Below are positions 1 through 10,710 of a stretch of 64,000 nucleotides of DNA, piece by piece. The DNA is taken from contig OX419755.1 of NCBI GenBank assembly GCA_948567375.1, forward strand, positions 69,878,944 to 69,942,943, written 5' to 3'. A program made the position numbers and the translations under genes. This DNA is from Lunularia cruciata. Lineage: Eukaryota > Streptophyta > Marchantiopsida > Lunulariales > Lunulariaceae. Under the pieces are notes generated by a model that worked only from the letters and a program-made list of their open reading frames with translations, had not been told where the DNA came from and ran no database searches. Within the stretch, counting starts at the first letter, position 1, and the number at the start of each line of letters is the position of its first letter.

Positions 1-564
1 TGTGGTGAACCTCATCTAAATGTGCAAAACTCTCCTCTTCTATACCAAGCACACAGTTCTTCTAATGCTTGGGTACTCTGAATTGACTTTGTCTTGTGAG
101 CCGGCCTATCTTTCAATCAAGATGAACCTCTTATGACTATTAAGGCCACACACCATGGGTTAAGAAAGCAAAGAACCAAACCACATCACACTCCTCAAAT
201 GTTAAACTAGGCATCTCCTAGGCATCTCCAACACTCAAGCCATTGCTCACTAGAGAACTCAATTATAGTTGCGAATAAAAGGACGATTAGTAATTCTTCA
301 CTCCAATTTTTGTACTTGTGAAATAATTACACACCAAAGTTATTAATTACTAGAGTATCTCAAGTTACTAGGATAAAATTCATATACACTCAAAAGTCCA
401 AGGGAGTATCCAAACTCATAAGAATAATCCCCCTAAGCATAAGGTCTTATCTTGACCCAACAATAAGTCAAGGATTCCTTCACATGGATTATCCTTGGAC
501 TATAAAATAATCTGCACCAAAATGGCTTGTATGTCCAAAATTTCTCAACTCTTTCCTCAAAGCC
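1..564. other. AT-rich flank, no gene recognised
   Basis: This stretch is AT-rich with no long reading frame and no recognisable repeat family. It is the left flank of retroelement E1 and was continuous with the DNA after position 7904 before that element inserted, since AAGCC occurs at both edges. Short open frames here have no protein-like composition. Confidence 0.6.
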
Positions 565-1309
565 TGTAATATTCCAAGGACAAGAGAAGAGAGAAAACAC
601 ATATTGCATACTCAAACATTTGATGCCCCAAAGGAGCACCTTCTCTTTATTATATAGTCAAAGAGGATCTCCTCCAATGAAGTTCCACCATAGGATTAAG
701 GACACAGATAGGTGACATGTCAGCAAGCTCCACCCTTTGGATTACTTACTTGGATGGGTGACATGTCTGGTCTAGGTCCTATCTGGTTGGTCAAACAAGC
801 TTTGACTGGAGAGAATCTTTTAGGGAATCTTCTTGTAGGAATCTCAAAATCACATAAGGTATCATTGGAAAGCTCTTGATGAGACAAAGCAGGGGGAGGG
901 AAGGCCAACCTTTCCTTTGTAAGGGGGAGGGGGGGGGGGGAATCTGCACATTTTCAAGGCCTAATTCATCCGTTTAGGCCTCCAAAATTGCCTTCAAAGA
1001 TTTCAAGCATATTTTGGTTCCTACTCTATTAGTAGAAGTCCTCTTTTGGTGATACCTCTTTCTGATCTGTTTAGTCCATCATGTGTTACATCCTTCCAGA
1101 TGTTACCAAACCAATTCTACCTTTAAATCATATGTCTAGCTATTGGTTCTAAGGTTTTCAAGTCTATTTCAGTTTCTGCCCTATTAGTAAAAGTACTCTT
1201 TTGGTGATACTTCTATCTTATCTATTTTGACCATTATGTATAACATCATTCTAGATGTTACCAAACCAAATTTCACATCTAGATCATATGGCTAGCTCTT
1301 GGTATTACA
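565..1309 (-). repeat. E1 3' LTR (745 bp)
   Basis: Read on the element strand it starts TGTAATACC next to the polypurine tract and ends ATATTACA next to the duplicated target AAGCC. It is the long LTR form, with about 155 bp tandemly duplicated in U3. A run of G5-A-G12 on the plus strand lies at 923-940. It differs from its partner at 7173-7899 by scattered substitutions and an 18-bp length difference near position 815, so the insertion is not recent. Confidence 0.95.
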
Positions 1310-1310
1310 T

Positions 1311-1324
1311 ACCCCCCTCCTTTT
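1311..1324 (-). other. E1 polypurine tract
   Basis: On the element strand the tract reads AAAAGGAGGGGGGT and ends two bases from the 3' LTR. It is the expected primer for plus-strand DNA synthesis. It begins inside the TAA stop of the chromodomain frame, so coding runs right up to the LTR. Confidence 0.85.
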
Positions 1325-2797
1325 AAGACGCAACGTCCTCGTTGTGCAATTGTTGCTCAAATGCTTGCACCAACACCGGTGCATGTGCCAAATTGGCAGC
1401 GGGCTCCCAAGTTGCTTCATAGAGGGGGTAACCTTTCCATTGTACTAGATAGTCCACCTGCGGATGGCGAGTACCACACATGCATTTTTGGAGAATCCGC
1501 TCCACTTCATATTCCTCTGTGCCATCAATGAGTGTCAGACAAGGTCGAATGTATTGTGTGGAATGACCCTAGCCTGATCGGGGATCATATCTGCATAGTA
1601 GGGAGACATGGAACACTGGATGGATCTTCATGTGTGGTGGTAGCTCAAGGTGATAGGCCACAACGCCGATGCGACGAAGAATCAAGAAAGGCCCAATAAA
1701 ATGAGGTCTGAGGTTACGAGGTCCAACTAATGTGAGGTTGGTTGTCAATAGCCACACTTGATCCCCAACATTGAACTCCATGTGCCTACGGTGTGCATCA
1801 GCATACTGCTTCTGGCGATTTTGCGCAATCTGTAATCTGTGTTTGGCGCTCTCCACACCTTGTCGGATTCTAGAAACAAATGTATTGACTGCATCAACCT
1901 TGGTAGCCACTGGACGGATCTTCATCAAGCTAGAAGGTGTGAAGGGATGCTCACCATACATGAGGAAGAATGGAGTGACCTGGGTGGATGCATTCATTGA
2001 ATTGTTGTAAGCAAATTCTACCAACGGGAGTAGGGTGTCCTACCTCTCTTGCTCTTCTAAGATGAAGCTGCATAACATGTCTTCAATCGTGCAATTAGCC
2101 CGCTCTGTTTGGCCATCTGTTTGTGGGTGGTAAGCTGTGGACATGGCCAACTTGGTTTTGAAGAAACCAAAGAGTGTTCACCAAAACAAACTAGTGAATT
2201 GGGTGCCTCTATCGGTGATGAGTACTCTAGACAAGCCATGGTGAGCAAAGACTGCATCTAAGTATAATTGAGCTAGTTGTGGAGCGGTCACCTCCTTGGT
2301 GGTAGGGCGTACATGAATCATTTTGCTGAGCCGGTCCACAAAGACCACGATGGAGTCAAACCCTGAGGTGGTCTTGGGTAATTCACAGACGAGATCCATA
2401 CTCACTTGTTCCCAACGTTGGGTAGGAGTGGGGAGAGGTTGAAGGAGCACTGCAAGAGCTTGATTAGAAGCTTTGTTTTGTTGACAAAGTAGGCAGCTAC
2501 GCACCTAGTCCATCACGTTGTTGCTCATCTTGGGCCAATAGTAATGGCGCTTGACTGCATCCAAGGTCTTGTCTACTCTAACATGAGCTGCATTGGCCGA
2601 ATCATGATATTCCGCTAGAATGGTGGTGTGTAATTCTGGGACATTTGGGATCCATAATCTACCATCCCAAAAGGTGAGTCCTTGGATGTTGGTGGCACCT
2701 TTGGATGATTGCGCTTCTACAATCTGTGGATCAATTTTTGTAGCAGCCAGAATCTTTGACCAAAAGTCAGGGTTAATCTTAACCTCTGCCACCAAGT
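1323..2797 (-). pseudogene. E1 integrase with C-terminal chromodomain (disrupted)
   Basis: The encoded enzyme would insert the element's DNA; the chromodomain would direct it to particular chromatin. The zinc-binding region keeps the two His of the H2C2 motif in the frame ending at 2505 and the Cys pair in CLLCQQNK. The DDE core is visible: Asp in MDLVCELP, Asp in LITDRGTQF and Glu in [13 protein letters not shown] module (HFIGPFLILRR) follows. The C-terminal chromodomain (about 1340-1540) shows VERILQ, YLVQWKGYP and ATWEPAANL. Four in-frame stops interrupt it: TAG at 2505-2507, TGA at 2178-2180, a TAG between the DDE and GPF parts where E-R-W-D is expected (about 2040), and TAG at 1569-1571. 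Otherwise the frame is preserved, so the damage is by point mutation. Confidence 0.9.
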
Positions 2798-4030
2798 TGT
2801 TTGCCATTGGCATGCGGGTGAATGCATCTGCAAGTTGCTTCTTACCTTCGACATAGGTGATTGTCATGTTGAAGCGTTGTTGCCACTTTGCCCACCAAAT
2901 TTGGCGATGAGATAGATCCTTCTGCGTCTTGAGGTAGACTAGAGGTTTGTGGTCTATCTCTACAACAAATGCCTTCTTGCCCAGATAGTGCTTCCAATGC
3001 TTGGTTGCTAGAACAATAGCCAGCTCTTCTTGTTCTGTGGTGTGGTAGTTGCACTCTACCGGTAACAAATTTTGAGAGAAATATGCAATTGGATGCCATC
3101 CGTCATGCCACTCTTGTTGTAGGACTGCTCTTATTGCTACGCCTGATGCATTTGTAGCCAACTTGATTGGACATTTTGGGTCATACCACTTCAAGATTGG
3201 TGCATGTAGCAAGGCGGCCTTCAATTCTTGAAAGGCCAACTCTTGTGCAGTTCCCCATGTCCACTTCTTCCCCTTGCCAAGCAGTGCCGTTAAAGGTTGG
3301 GCAACCTTGGAGAAGTCCTTGACAAATCTATGATAGAATCCCATCAACCCCAAGAAGCTTTTAAGTTGAATCTGATCTTCTGGGCACTACATTTTTGAAT
3401 GACCTCTATTTTATCTGTCAATACTTGAATGCCCTCTGCACTTACTCTATGCCCCAAGTAGTCTACTTCAGACTTGCCAAACTCACACTTTGAGATTTTG
3501 GTGTACAATTGATTCTGTCTTAGAATCTGGAGGACCTCTTGTAGATGTTGTTTTTGTTTTGTCATTGTGCTACTACATACTAAGATATCATCCAAGAAGA
3601 CGATAACAGACTTATCCCAGTATGGATGAAATATGTCATTCATTAGACTCATAAAAGTGGTAGGTGTATTGGTGAGGCCAATGCACCTATGAGGCCAAAA
3701 GGCATCACAAGATACTCAAAGTGGCCATACCTAGTTCGAAAGGCAGTTTTGTACACATCTTCCTCTGCAATTTGCATTTGATTGTAACCGCTCCGCAAGT
3801 CCAATTTGGTGAAGTATCTCACTCCATGGATTTGATCAAACAGGTCATCCATGCAAGGTAAGGGGTATTTGTTCTTCACTATTTGTTGATTGAGACCCCG
3901 ATAGTCAATGCACATGCGCATTGTACCATCCTTCTTCTTCACAAACAAGACAAGGGCCCCATATGGTGATACGCTAGGTTGGATAAACCCTTTCTAAGCA
4001 TCTCCTCAATTTAAGTCTTACATTCCTCCA
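2798..4030 (-). pseudogene. E1 reverse transcriptase and RNase H (frameshifted)
   Basis: This copies element RNA to DNA and degrades the RNA strand. RT motifs in order are [37 protein letters not shown] and the catalytic FLDDIL. RNase H follows with TNASGVAI, EQEELAIV and EIDHKPLVY. The frame breaks after MPFG, where a 17-bp insertion at 3680-3696 partly repeats adjacent sequence and shifts the frame; it resumes at SLMNDIFHPYWDK. A second shift separates the FLDDIL segment from the RNase H segment near 3350. The first RNase H catalytic Asp is replaced by Asn (codon 3150-3152), a change shared with E2. Confidence 0.9.
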
Positions 4031-4271
4031 ACTCATGAGGTGATAGGCGATATGGGGCCTTACAAGGAGGTATCTTTCCCGGGAGTGTCTCAATTTTGTG
4101 ATCTACTTACCTTTTTGGTAGTAATCATGAGGGTAGATCATCGGGAAAGACATCTTGAAACTCATCCACCACATCCTTCAATTTCTCAGGAATTTGTCCA
4201 TCGAGTTGTACTCTGGACTTCTCTTATTAGACCCATAAAACATCTATCTGTCTTATAGACATTTGCCGTCC

Positions 4272-4700
4272 CTATGACATATAGAGGCAGTTTTTGCCTG
4301 TGTGATTTTTCTTTAACCCCAATTGGTGGGTTCTCACTATTTTCTTCCTCCAATCCACCATAGGGTTGTACTGCTCCATCCATGGCATGCCTAAAATTGC
4401 ATCATAACGAGCTAATTGTATCACTCGCCACTCAATTGCTTCCTGATATTCTCCTACAGAGAGGGTTACTCGTCTAGGTAATGATTCAATCCTCTCTGTT
4501 TGCCCATTAGGTAACTCTACTTCTTCACTCCCATCTCTCTCTAGATCCATTCTTAATCTTATTGCAATAGAGCGAGACAAGAAATTCTTTGTTGCTCCCG
4601 GATCTATTAATACTCTTACTTGATTACCTTCTAGGATTCCATTCACGACAATCAATTATGAGGTTACCTTTTGGGGATCTTTGCGCATTATTCTTCTTCT
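4272..4700 (-). pseudogene. E1 aspartic protease (disrupted)
   Basis: This is the retropepsin that would cleave the Gag-Pol polyprotein. The active-site region reads VLIDPGATKNFLS, where functional gypsy proteases have D-S/T-G, so Pro sits at the Ser/Thr position. Downstream the characteristic AILGMPWMEQYNP is intact. A TAA lies just upstream of the LIVVNG segment where E2 has CAA, a C-to-T change. The segment after MVDWRKK leads into the linker to RT. Identity as the protease is secure from its position between gag and RT and from the ILGMPW motif. Confidence 0.85.
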
Positions 4701-6570
4701 TCCCTTGCTTCTCTGCTCCTTATTGAGCCAGTAAGGCCGTGAGGTACATTTACTGGCGATCTTTGTTTTCCGAAGTGATTTCCACCTCCTCCTCTTCAAT
4801 ATGCCTCTCCATGTGTAATACTCCAAGGACAAGAGAAGAGAGAAAACACAAATTGCACACTCAAACCTTCGATGCCCCAAGGGAGCACCTTCTCTTTATT
4901 ATATAGACAAAGAGGATCTCCTCCAAGGAAGCTCCACAATAGGATTAGGGACACAGATAGGTGACATGTCAGCAAGCTCCACCCTTGGATTACTTACTTG
5001 GATGGGTGACTTGTCTGGTCTAGGTCCTATCTGGTTGGTCAAACGAGCTTCGACCGGAGGGAATCTTTTAGGGAATCTTCTTGTAGGAATCTCAGAATCA
5101 CATGAGTAAGGTACCGTTGGAAAGCTATCGACGAGACAAACCAGGGGGGAGGGAAGGCCAGTCTTACCTCTGTTGGGGGGGGGCAGACTTGCACATTTTC
5201 AAGGCCTAATTCATCTGTTTAGGCCTCCAAAATTGCCTTCAAAGATTTCAAGCATATTTCGGTTCCTACTCTATTAGTAGAAGTCCCCTTTTGGTGATAC
5301 CTCTTTCTGATCTGTTTAGTCCATCATGTGTAACATCCTTCCAGATGTTACCAAACCAATTCTCACCTTTAAATCATATGTCTAGCTATTGGTTCTAAGG
5401 TTCTCAAATCTATTTCGGTTTATGCCCTATTAGTAGAAGTACTCTTTTGGTGATACTTCTATCTAATCTATTTTTACCATCATGTATAACATCATTCTAG
5501 ATGTTACCAAACCATATTTCACATCTAGATCATATGGCTAACCCTTGGTATTACACCATGTTGTTCAAAGATCGCATGTATGAAGGCCAAGGGTCTCTAG
5601 GGAAATGAGTGCGACAGTTGCTAGATATGTGCCCAATATAGCCACAATTGTAACAACGGCATTGTTCTCCTTGTGGGACTCCATCTCTTTGTTCTTCTAC
5701 CCGTCCTTGCTCCCCTTGAAGCGGTCGTGCTCCTCGATCTCGGAATCAAAGGTTGCCCAATTCCATCGGTACTGGTCCACCCATATGTGGCATTTTTGCC
5801 CGATAATGTTGAGGTGGAACTACTCCTTCACCTCCACCTAATGCTCTTGTTATTCTCTACACACAAGCAATGGCTTCAAATTACATGCGAGGATTTTGCA
5901 CCATGACTTCTTGGCAAATCCACTCTTTCAACCCTCGTTTGAAATTGTCGAGAGCCTGTGCTGGACTCATGTTGGTAATTGCGACTTGTAGATCCAGAAA
6001 TGCCTACACATATTCTTGTACGCTATTTTTTTGTCTCAATCCCCATAGTTGGGTTCAAGCCACCTGCATAGAATCCATCGATTGGAAATTCTTTAGCAGT
6101 CCTTCTTGCATTGTTGTCCATGTGACCTCCCTTCGCTCTGCCAACATGGATCATTCCCAAGCATCATACCATGTGAGGGCTTTATCAGTCAAGTACCCAT
6201 ATGCAAACACGCCTATAGCATGCTCTGTGATCTCTGTTGAGAACAATCAAAAATATAGATTCATTCTCAAGATCCAATTTTCCACTACTCCCATCATATG
6301 TTGCCCCTTATAAGGCTCAATGTTGCAGGTCCTCTTCATCTAGAGTAGTAATGTGGCTTCATCGTTGATAGGGTTCGTAGGCACGGGTGCCTCTCCAAGT
6401 ACTTCAATCGCAAGTACTGGGTTTTGAGACGGCTCTTCTTCTTGCATGGCTTGATCATTCCTGAGGATCTGCACTTGACTTTGTAAAGTCTCCATGGTCA
6501 TCTTAATCTCTCAAAATTCATTCAACATCCCTTGCATTCCTTACACCAGCTCTTGCAATTGCGGATCCAT
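4701..6570 (-). pseudogene. E1 gag with CCHC zinc knuckle (disrupted, interrupted by the solo LTR)
   Basis: Gag would form the particle that packages element RNA. The likely start is the ATG at 6568-6570 (MDPQLQEL), because the same start codon and following residues are seen in E2. The central capsid-like part keeps ALTWY and ALGGGEGVV. The nucleocapsid part near 5600-5650 has the knuckle CYNCGYIGHISSNC, a perfect C-x2-C-x4-H-x4-C. Several stops interrupt the frame, including one eight codons after the start. The solo LTR at 4814-5555 cuts it downstream of the knuckle. The C-terminal linker continues at about 4700-4810 with an acidic run. Confidence 0.85.
4814..5555 (-). repeat. Solo LTR nested in E1 (742 bp)
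   Basis: It is a complete LTR of the same family, running TGTAATAC to GTATTACA, with perfect 5-bp duplications CCATG at 4809-4813 and 5556-5560. It sits in the gag-protease linker of E1, in the same orientation as E1. No internal element sequence remains, so it is best explained as an insertion later reduced by LTR-LTR recombination. It is the long LTR form. It must be younger than E1. Confidence 0.95.
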
Positions 6571-6602
6571 GGTTCTGCAACACCCAATTGCTAATGTCTA
6601 CT

Positions 6603-7032
6603 TCAATACAGAGTCAATATAATCATTTTGGAAGGCGCACGAACCATCGGAACTACCATTGGGACCTCAGAAGCTATCACACATTGATAATACTCCTCAC
6701 CAAAATTCCTAACCACAAAATCTCTAAACATCACTTTCGGTCTCACTACATAACGGATTTCTACTTGAGTGTTGAAAGGGAGAGGATTTGGGACATTCAT
6801 ATCCATATTATTGTAATAGAATGTAGATTGTCAAATCCCACTCTTTGTCATATATCACCACAGGTAGAATCACCGAGTTTGGTGAGTTCATCACTCTATC
6901 CATGAACTCTACACTAAAGTGATAAACTAGCAATACCCTCATCTACTCACATTGGATGTACATAACCTTGATGTGGAATGGGTTTGAGAATGGAAAGCTA
7001 GGTGCGGGAAATTGTCCTCCCGGTGCATCCAT
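6603..7032 (-). pseudogene. E1 unassigned reading frame between primer-binding site and gag
   Basis: A coding-like stretch lies upstream of the gag start. The first part begins at ATG 7030-7032 (MDAPGGQFPAPSFPF) and contains MRVLLVYHF and EFMDRVMN. A second part in another frame contains VPNPLPFNTQVEIRYVVR and KVMFRDF and ends in ILTLY followed by a stop at 6603-6605. Both parts are conserved at protein level in E2 and E3, including the terminal ILTL-stop. In all three copies the reading frame changes between the parts, near a shared ATTTGA. I do not recognise the product. It could be an N-terminal extension of Gag, a separate accessory protein or two overlapping small proteins. Confidence 0.55.
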
Positions 7033-7159
7033 CCCATCCGCTCTCTAAAGTCCTTCCTAAGTCTAGCAATTACCTTATGTTCTCCACCTCAAATTACTCA
7101 GTCTTAGTAGTTCGTGTTATTCCAAGAAGGGTGATCCACTCTCTTGGACTAAAACACTC

Positions 7160-7171
7160 GCTCTGATACCA
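7160..7171 (-). other. E1 primer-binding site for initiator tRNA-Met
   Basis: On the element strand, just inside the 5' LTR, the sequence is TGGTATCAGAGC. This is the canonical plant retrotransposon site complementary to the 3' end of initiator tRNA-Met. It fixes which LTR is the 5' one and the element's direction. Confidence 0.95.
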
Positions 7172-7172
7172 T

Positions 7173-7899
7173 TGTAATACTCCGAGGACAAGAGAAGAGA
7201 GAAAACACAGATTGCACACTCAAACATTCGATGCCCTAAAGAAGCACCTTCTCTTTATTATATAGTCAAAGAGGATCTCCTCCAAGGAAGTTCCACCATA
7301 GCATTAGAGACACAGATAGGTGACATGTCAGCAAGCTCCACCCTTGGATTACTTACTTGGATGGGTGACATGTCTAGTCTAGGTCCTATCTGGTTGGTCA
7401 AACAAGCTTTGACCGGAGGGAATCTTCTTATAGGAATCTCAAAATCACGTAAGGTATCGTTGGAAAGCTCTTGAGAAGACAAAGCAGGGAGAAGGGAAGG
7501 CTAGCCTTTCCTTTGTTGGGGGAGGGGGGATCTGCACATTTTTGAGGCCTAATTCATCCGTTTTAGGTCTCCGAAATTGCCTTCAAAGATTTCAGGCATA
7601 TTTTGGTTCCTACTCTATTAGTAGAAGTCCCCTTTTGGTGATGCCTCTTACTGATCTGTTTAGTCCATCATGTGTAACATCCTTCCAGATGTTACCAAAC
7701 CAATTCTCACCTTTAAATCATATGTCTAACTATTGGTTCTAAGGTTCTCAAGTCTATTTTGATTTCTGCCCTATTAGTAGAAGTACTCTTTTGGTGATAC
7801 TTCTATTTTATCTATTTTGACCATCATGTATAACATCATTCTAGATGCTACCAAACCAAATTTCACATCTAGATCATATGGCTAGCTCTTGGTATTACA
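7173..7899 (-). repeat. E1 5' LTR (727 bp)
   Basis: It runs TGTAATAC to GTATTACA and is followed by the target duplication AAGCC at 7900-7904. It contains two tandem copies of about 155 bp (roughly 7590-7745 and 7746-7899), recognisable from the repeated TATTAGTAGAAGT and TTTTGGTGAT words at 156-bp spacing. As the 5' LTR it would have carried the element's promoter. Confidence 0.95.
7253..7265 (-). promoter_or_regulatory. Predicted TATA box of E1 5' LTR
   Basis: The element strand reads CTATATAATAAAG about 80 bp before the end of the LTR. The same word is conserved in the other LTRs of the window, including 13000-13617 and both E2 LTRs, which supports a promoter role. It also contains AATAAA, so it could overlap a poly(A) signal. 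No transcript evidence is available. Confidence 0.6.
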
Positions 7900-7904
7900 A
7901 AGCC

Positions 7905-9100
7905 AAACACTTAAGAAAGAAACAAAGTCTATACATTAGAATCCAAATTAGTGGTGCTTACTCTTTCTACTTCCTCTAAAGTAGAGTCACTTGTATCTTA
8001 GCCATGACTAACTGTAACTTATCATGGATAATGTAGAAGCTTAATAAAAGTCTACATAAATATTATCCTTCGACTACTTTCTTTTTCAAACTAAATATTC
8101 CAATATGCACCAATGGGTGTAAGTACAATCCCTTGGCTAACATGGAATGCATATGGAAAAGCTTGAGTGGTTCCAAAGAATGAATTGTCCTTTCCCAAAA
8201 AATCATCTTCCTCCTTGGGTGTAACTCTACAACTATCTTTTTAATGCCGCATCATTAAAAAAATTATTAACGTCATTTTTAATCCCTAACCTACAAGAGC
8301 AAAGGGAGTAATATTAGCTTTACAACCAAATATTGAATTCATTTTTATCAAAGTAAGGGCAAATATGCTTTAACTTATCATCTATAGTTGTCCATCCCCA
8401 ATTCAATTCCTTCTCATGGTGACCTTCACTGTGTGCTTGTTCTTCCATTCTAGAGTATCTTTGTATGATTTCATATATCATACCCACATTTTCTAGAGCT
8501 TATATCATGTCATCAACTCAAGAAATTCACTCCCGTGATGCACCAAGTAAGTAGGCATGTATCCGAAAGTGTTTCACTTCTGCACTTGCAATTGCTTCCA
8601 TTAATTTGGAAAAAGTATTCCAGATCTTGTAAATAATAAAGAATTTATGAATAATGATGAGGCATCATCTGGAACTTGTCCTTGTCAAATTCTACTTTGC
8701 TCTTGATAGAAGGCACTGACAAATACCATGTCTTGAAATGTGTTGTGTTGCTTGGTGATGGACACTTATTGGAATTGAGATCTACAGAATTGGGAAGACT
8801 ATTGGTGAAAATGAGTGTCCTTGATGTTTTCTACCTCTCTGTGCAACAATTTCCCCTATGCTATAATCCAATTTCTCAATGATGATGAGCATAGAGTTAC
8901 CATATCTCTAAAGTCTCAAATCTAAGTTCAATCGATTTGGGAGAGAATGAAAGAATTCATCAATGACAAGAGAATTCAAGACGAGTGATTCCGAGAAATA
9001 GTCTTGGAATATGAAATAGAAGAAGAATATGAAATAGCATTCATTAATGCTATTTCATATTCTTCAAAGAGGGAAAATTGTCAAATTTTCACCTCTTTGT
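7905..9100. other. AT-rich interval, no gene recognised
   Basis: This is the right flank of E1. Only short open frames are seen, without recognisable domains. The only clear structure is the inverted repeat at 9022-9065. Confidence 0.5.
9022..9065. repeat. Perfect 20-bp inverted repeat with 4-bp loop
   Basis: The arm GAAGAATATGAAATAGCATT at 9022-9041 is repeated in inverted orientation at 9046-9065 without mismatch. The left arm is preceded by a second direct copy of AATATGAAATAG. Such a structure would extrude as a cruciform or fold as RNA. It resembles the template-switch palindromes in E2 and E3. Confidence 0.9.
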
Positions 9101-9179
9101 TATGCTAGTTCCGTTTCCCTTTCCTGGTCCATCAAACCCTCACATGCTCTAGAGGTCACAAGTATTTTGACAGGTTATT

Positions 9180-10710
9180 AGGATAAATCAACCTATAACC
9201 TTCCTCTAATGTAGCCCGTAAACCTCTGATGCAGCTCGTAAACTTGAGTATAGAAACCCCTCTCGTTTTCAAAAGATACTTTGCTACCCGTCAAATCTTT
9301 TAAGTCTTTGTAGCATTCTAATTACTCACATAAAGGTTTTATGGGTACCAGTAAATATTTTTACAGACTTTATCCTCTGCCCTTAAAGGTTTGTGAAACT
9401 CAGCATTGAACCCCCAATATGCCTCCACGAGTTATTGAGTGAGACAAATTTCGAGTATTATCTCTTTGGCAGTCATCATCATCGAGAGTCTTGTGTAGTA
9501 ATGCTTCTATCTTGGAAAAGCATTTATTCATGGTAATACCCCATGTCGTCTACCACAACAATCTAAAGATTATACGTTTGTCTTCGTAGCCCATAATGAT
9601 AGTTCAATGTATTCATCATACAGTACTATCAGACTTGGGATGCAATAAATCTGATTTTAAACTATCAAATTTCTTGGTAAATTTGACCATTTCAAAATTT
9701 TCAGTTATTAGTTATTTTCATTTCATTGTTACGGAACTCACTTGGTAAACTGAAATTTTACCGGTTGTCACATGATATCAGATTTGACAGCATCGGATTT
9801 GACGGGTTTTACTGTCTTCATAAAAAGTGAAAATTCTGTATTCTACTGAAGGATTTCAAAAGCGCAGCATATTTCGTGTTTATACTGACAGTTTACCATG
9901 AAAATTTTGTGGCAAATACACAATTAAAAAGACCCTAGAAATAACACTTTAACCACCTTCTTTCCTGAGGCAGTTTTAGGAAAAGAAGTTTGTAGCCGTA
10001 TGTACGATAATTGCAATTCATTTTCTATCCACATCCGAGTCTAATTCGGGATTTCATTATTTCCACGTCAATTGTTCATAACCATAGGTATATCCGTGTA
10101 TCCCTAGATCTAACAGATAACGTGTTCAAGGATTTAGACTAATATACTCATCCTTGTCTACCATCGATAAACAGTATTCTTGATTTGACAAAGAAGACAG
10201 ATCACTTCATACTATTGCCCAAGGTTCCTAGATTTACAACAAGAGAATATCATGTGCTAAGAGATCTTGTCGAGGAAATCTATGTTTAAGAGGACCACAA
10301 GGTTGCGCTGGCCTAAACGTTCGCTGAAAATGGAAATCCCCAACAGTTATACAACTCCTCAGTCAACTGCCCACGTATAAGCTTTTGAAAGCAACGAAAG
10401 CATTATGAGTAAAATTTGCTGGATTTGAGTTTTGGTTTAACACTTAATACAATGCTACATGTTGATATAATCCTTTACCTCAGAAAGTATCGGGATAACT
10501 GTATGACTGTCCGTGTAATGTATGAATTCCCTGAACGTGTATCAACCTACTATGTGGTTGCAGAAGAAGAGGTTGCAGGGGATGATCCGGCAACCTCTAT
10601 ACCCGAAGATTGGCATCAATTGAGAATAAATTCAAAACATACTAATTTACAGTACGATTCAGTTAAGAGAAGAGAATCATTTGAATTCAAAGTTTCACAA
10701 AAATAATATG
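9180..10710 (+). pseudogene. CpG-retaining island with possible gene relic
   Basis: Unlike its surroundings this interval keeps many CG dinucleotides and has protein-like segments on the plus strand. One near 10200-10290 reads HFILLPKVPRF and REYHVLRDLVEEIYV before a stop. Another, open from 10416 to 10706, includes VRVMYEFPERVSTYYVV and ATSIPEDWHQLR, and a CAG lies just before its better half. These could be exons of a decayed or low-level gene, but I recognise no domain and cannot connect them with confident splice sites. Confidence 0.25.

Larger units (their letters stand above)
565..7899 (-). mobile_element. E1: Ty3/gypsy chromovirus copy, structurally complete, coding-dead
   Basis: This is an LTR retrotransposon on the minus strand. 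Two LTRs (565-1309 and 7173-7899) both begin and end TGTAATAC...TATTACA, and a perfect 5-bp target duplication AAGCC lies at 560-564 and 7900-7904. In transcription order it carries the primer-binding site, an unassigned reading frame, gag with a CCHC knuckle, protease, reverse transcriptase, RNase H, integrase, a chromodomain and a polypurine tract. The order PR-RT-RH-IN-chromodomain defines a chromovirus of the Ty3/gypsy superfamily. Removing the nested solo LTR at 4814-5555 and its duplicated CCATG leaves about 6.6 kb. The pol frame carries at least four in-frame stops and one 17-bp frameshift, so it cannot encode a working polyprotein. The stops look like CAA to TAA, CGA to TGA and TGG to TAG changes, as expected from cytosine deamination. 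Confidence 0.95.

Noticed and set aside
5605-6313. Plus-strand open frames across 5605-6313
   Set aside because: They are antisense to E1 gag; the minus strand carries the zinc knuckle and gag motifs.
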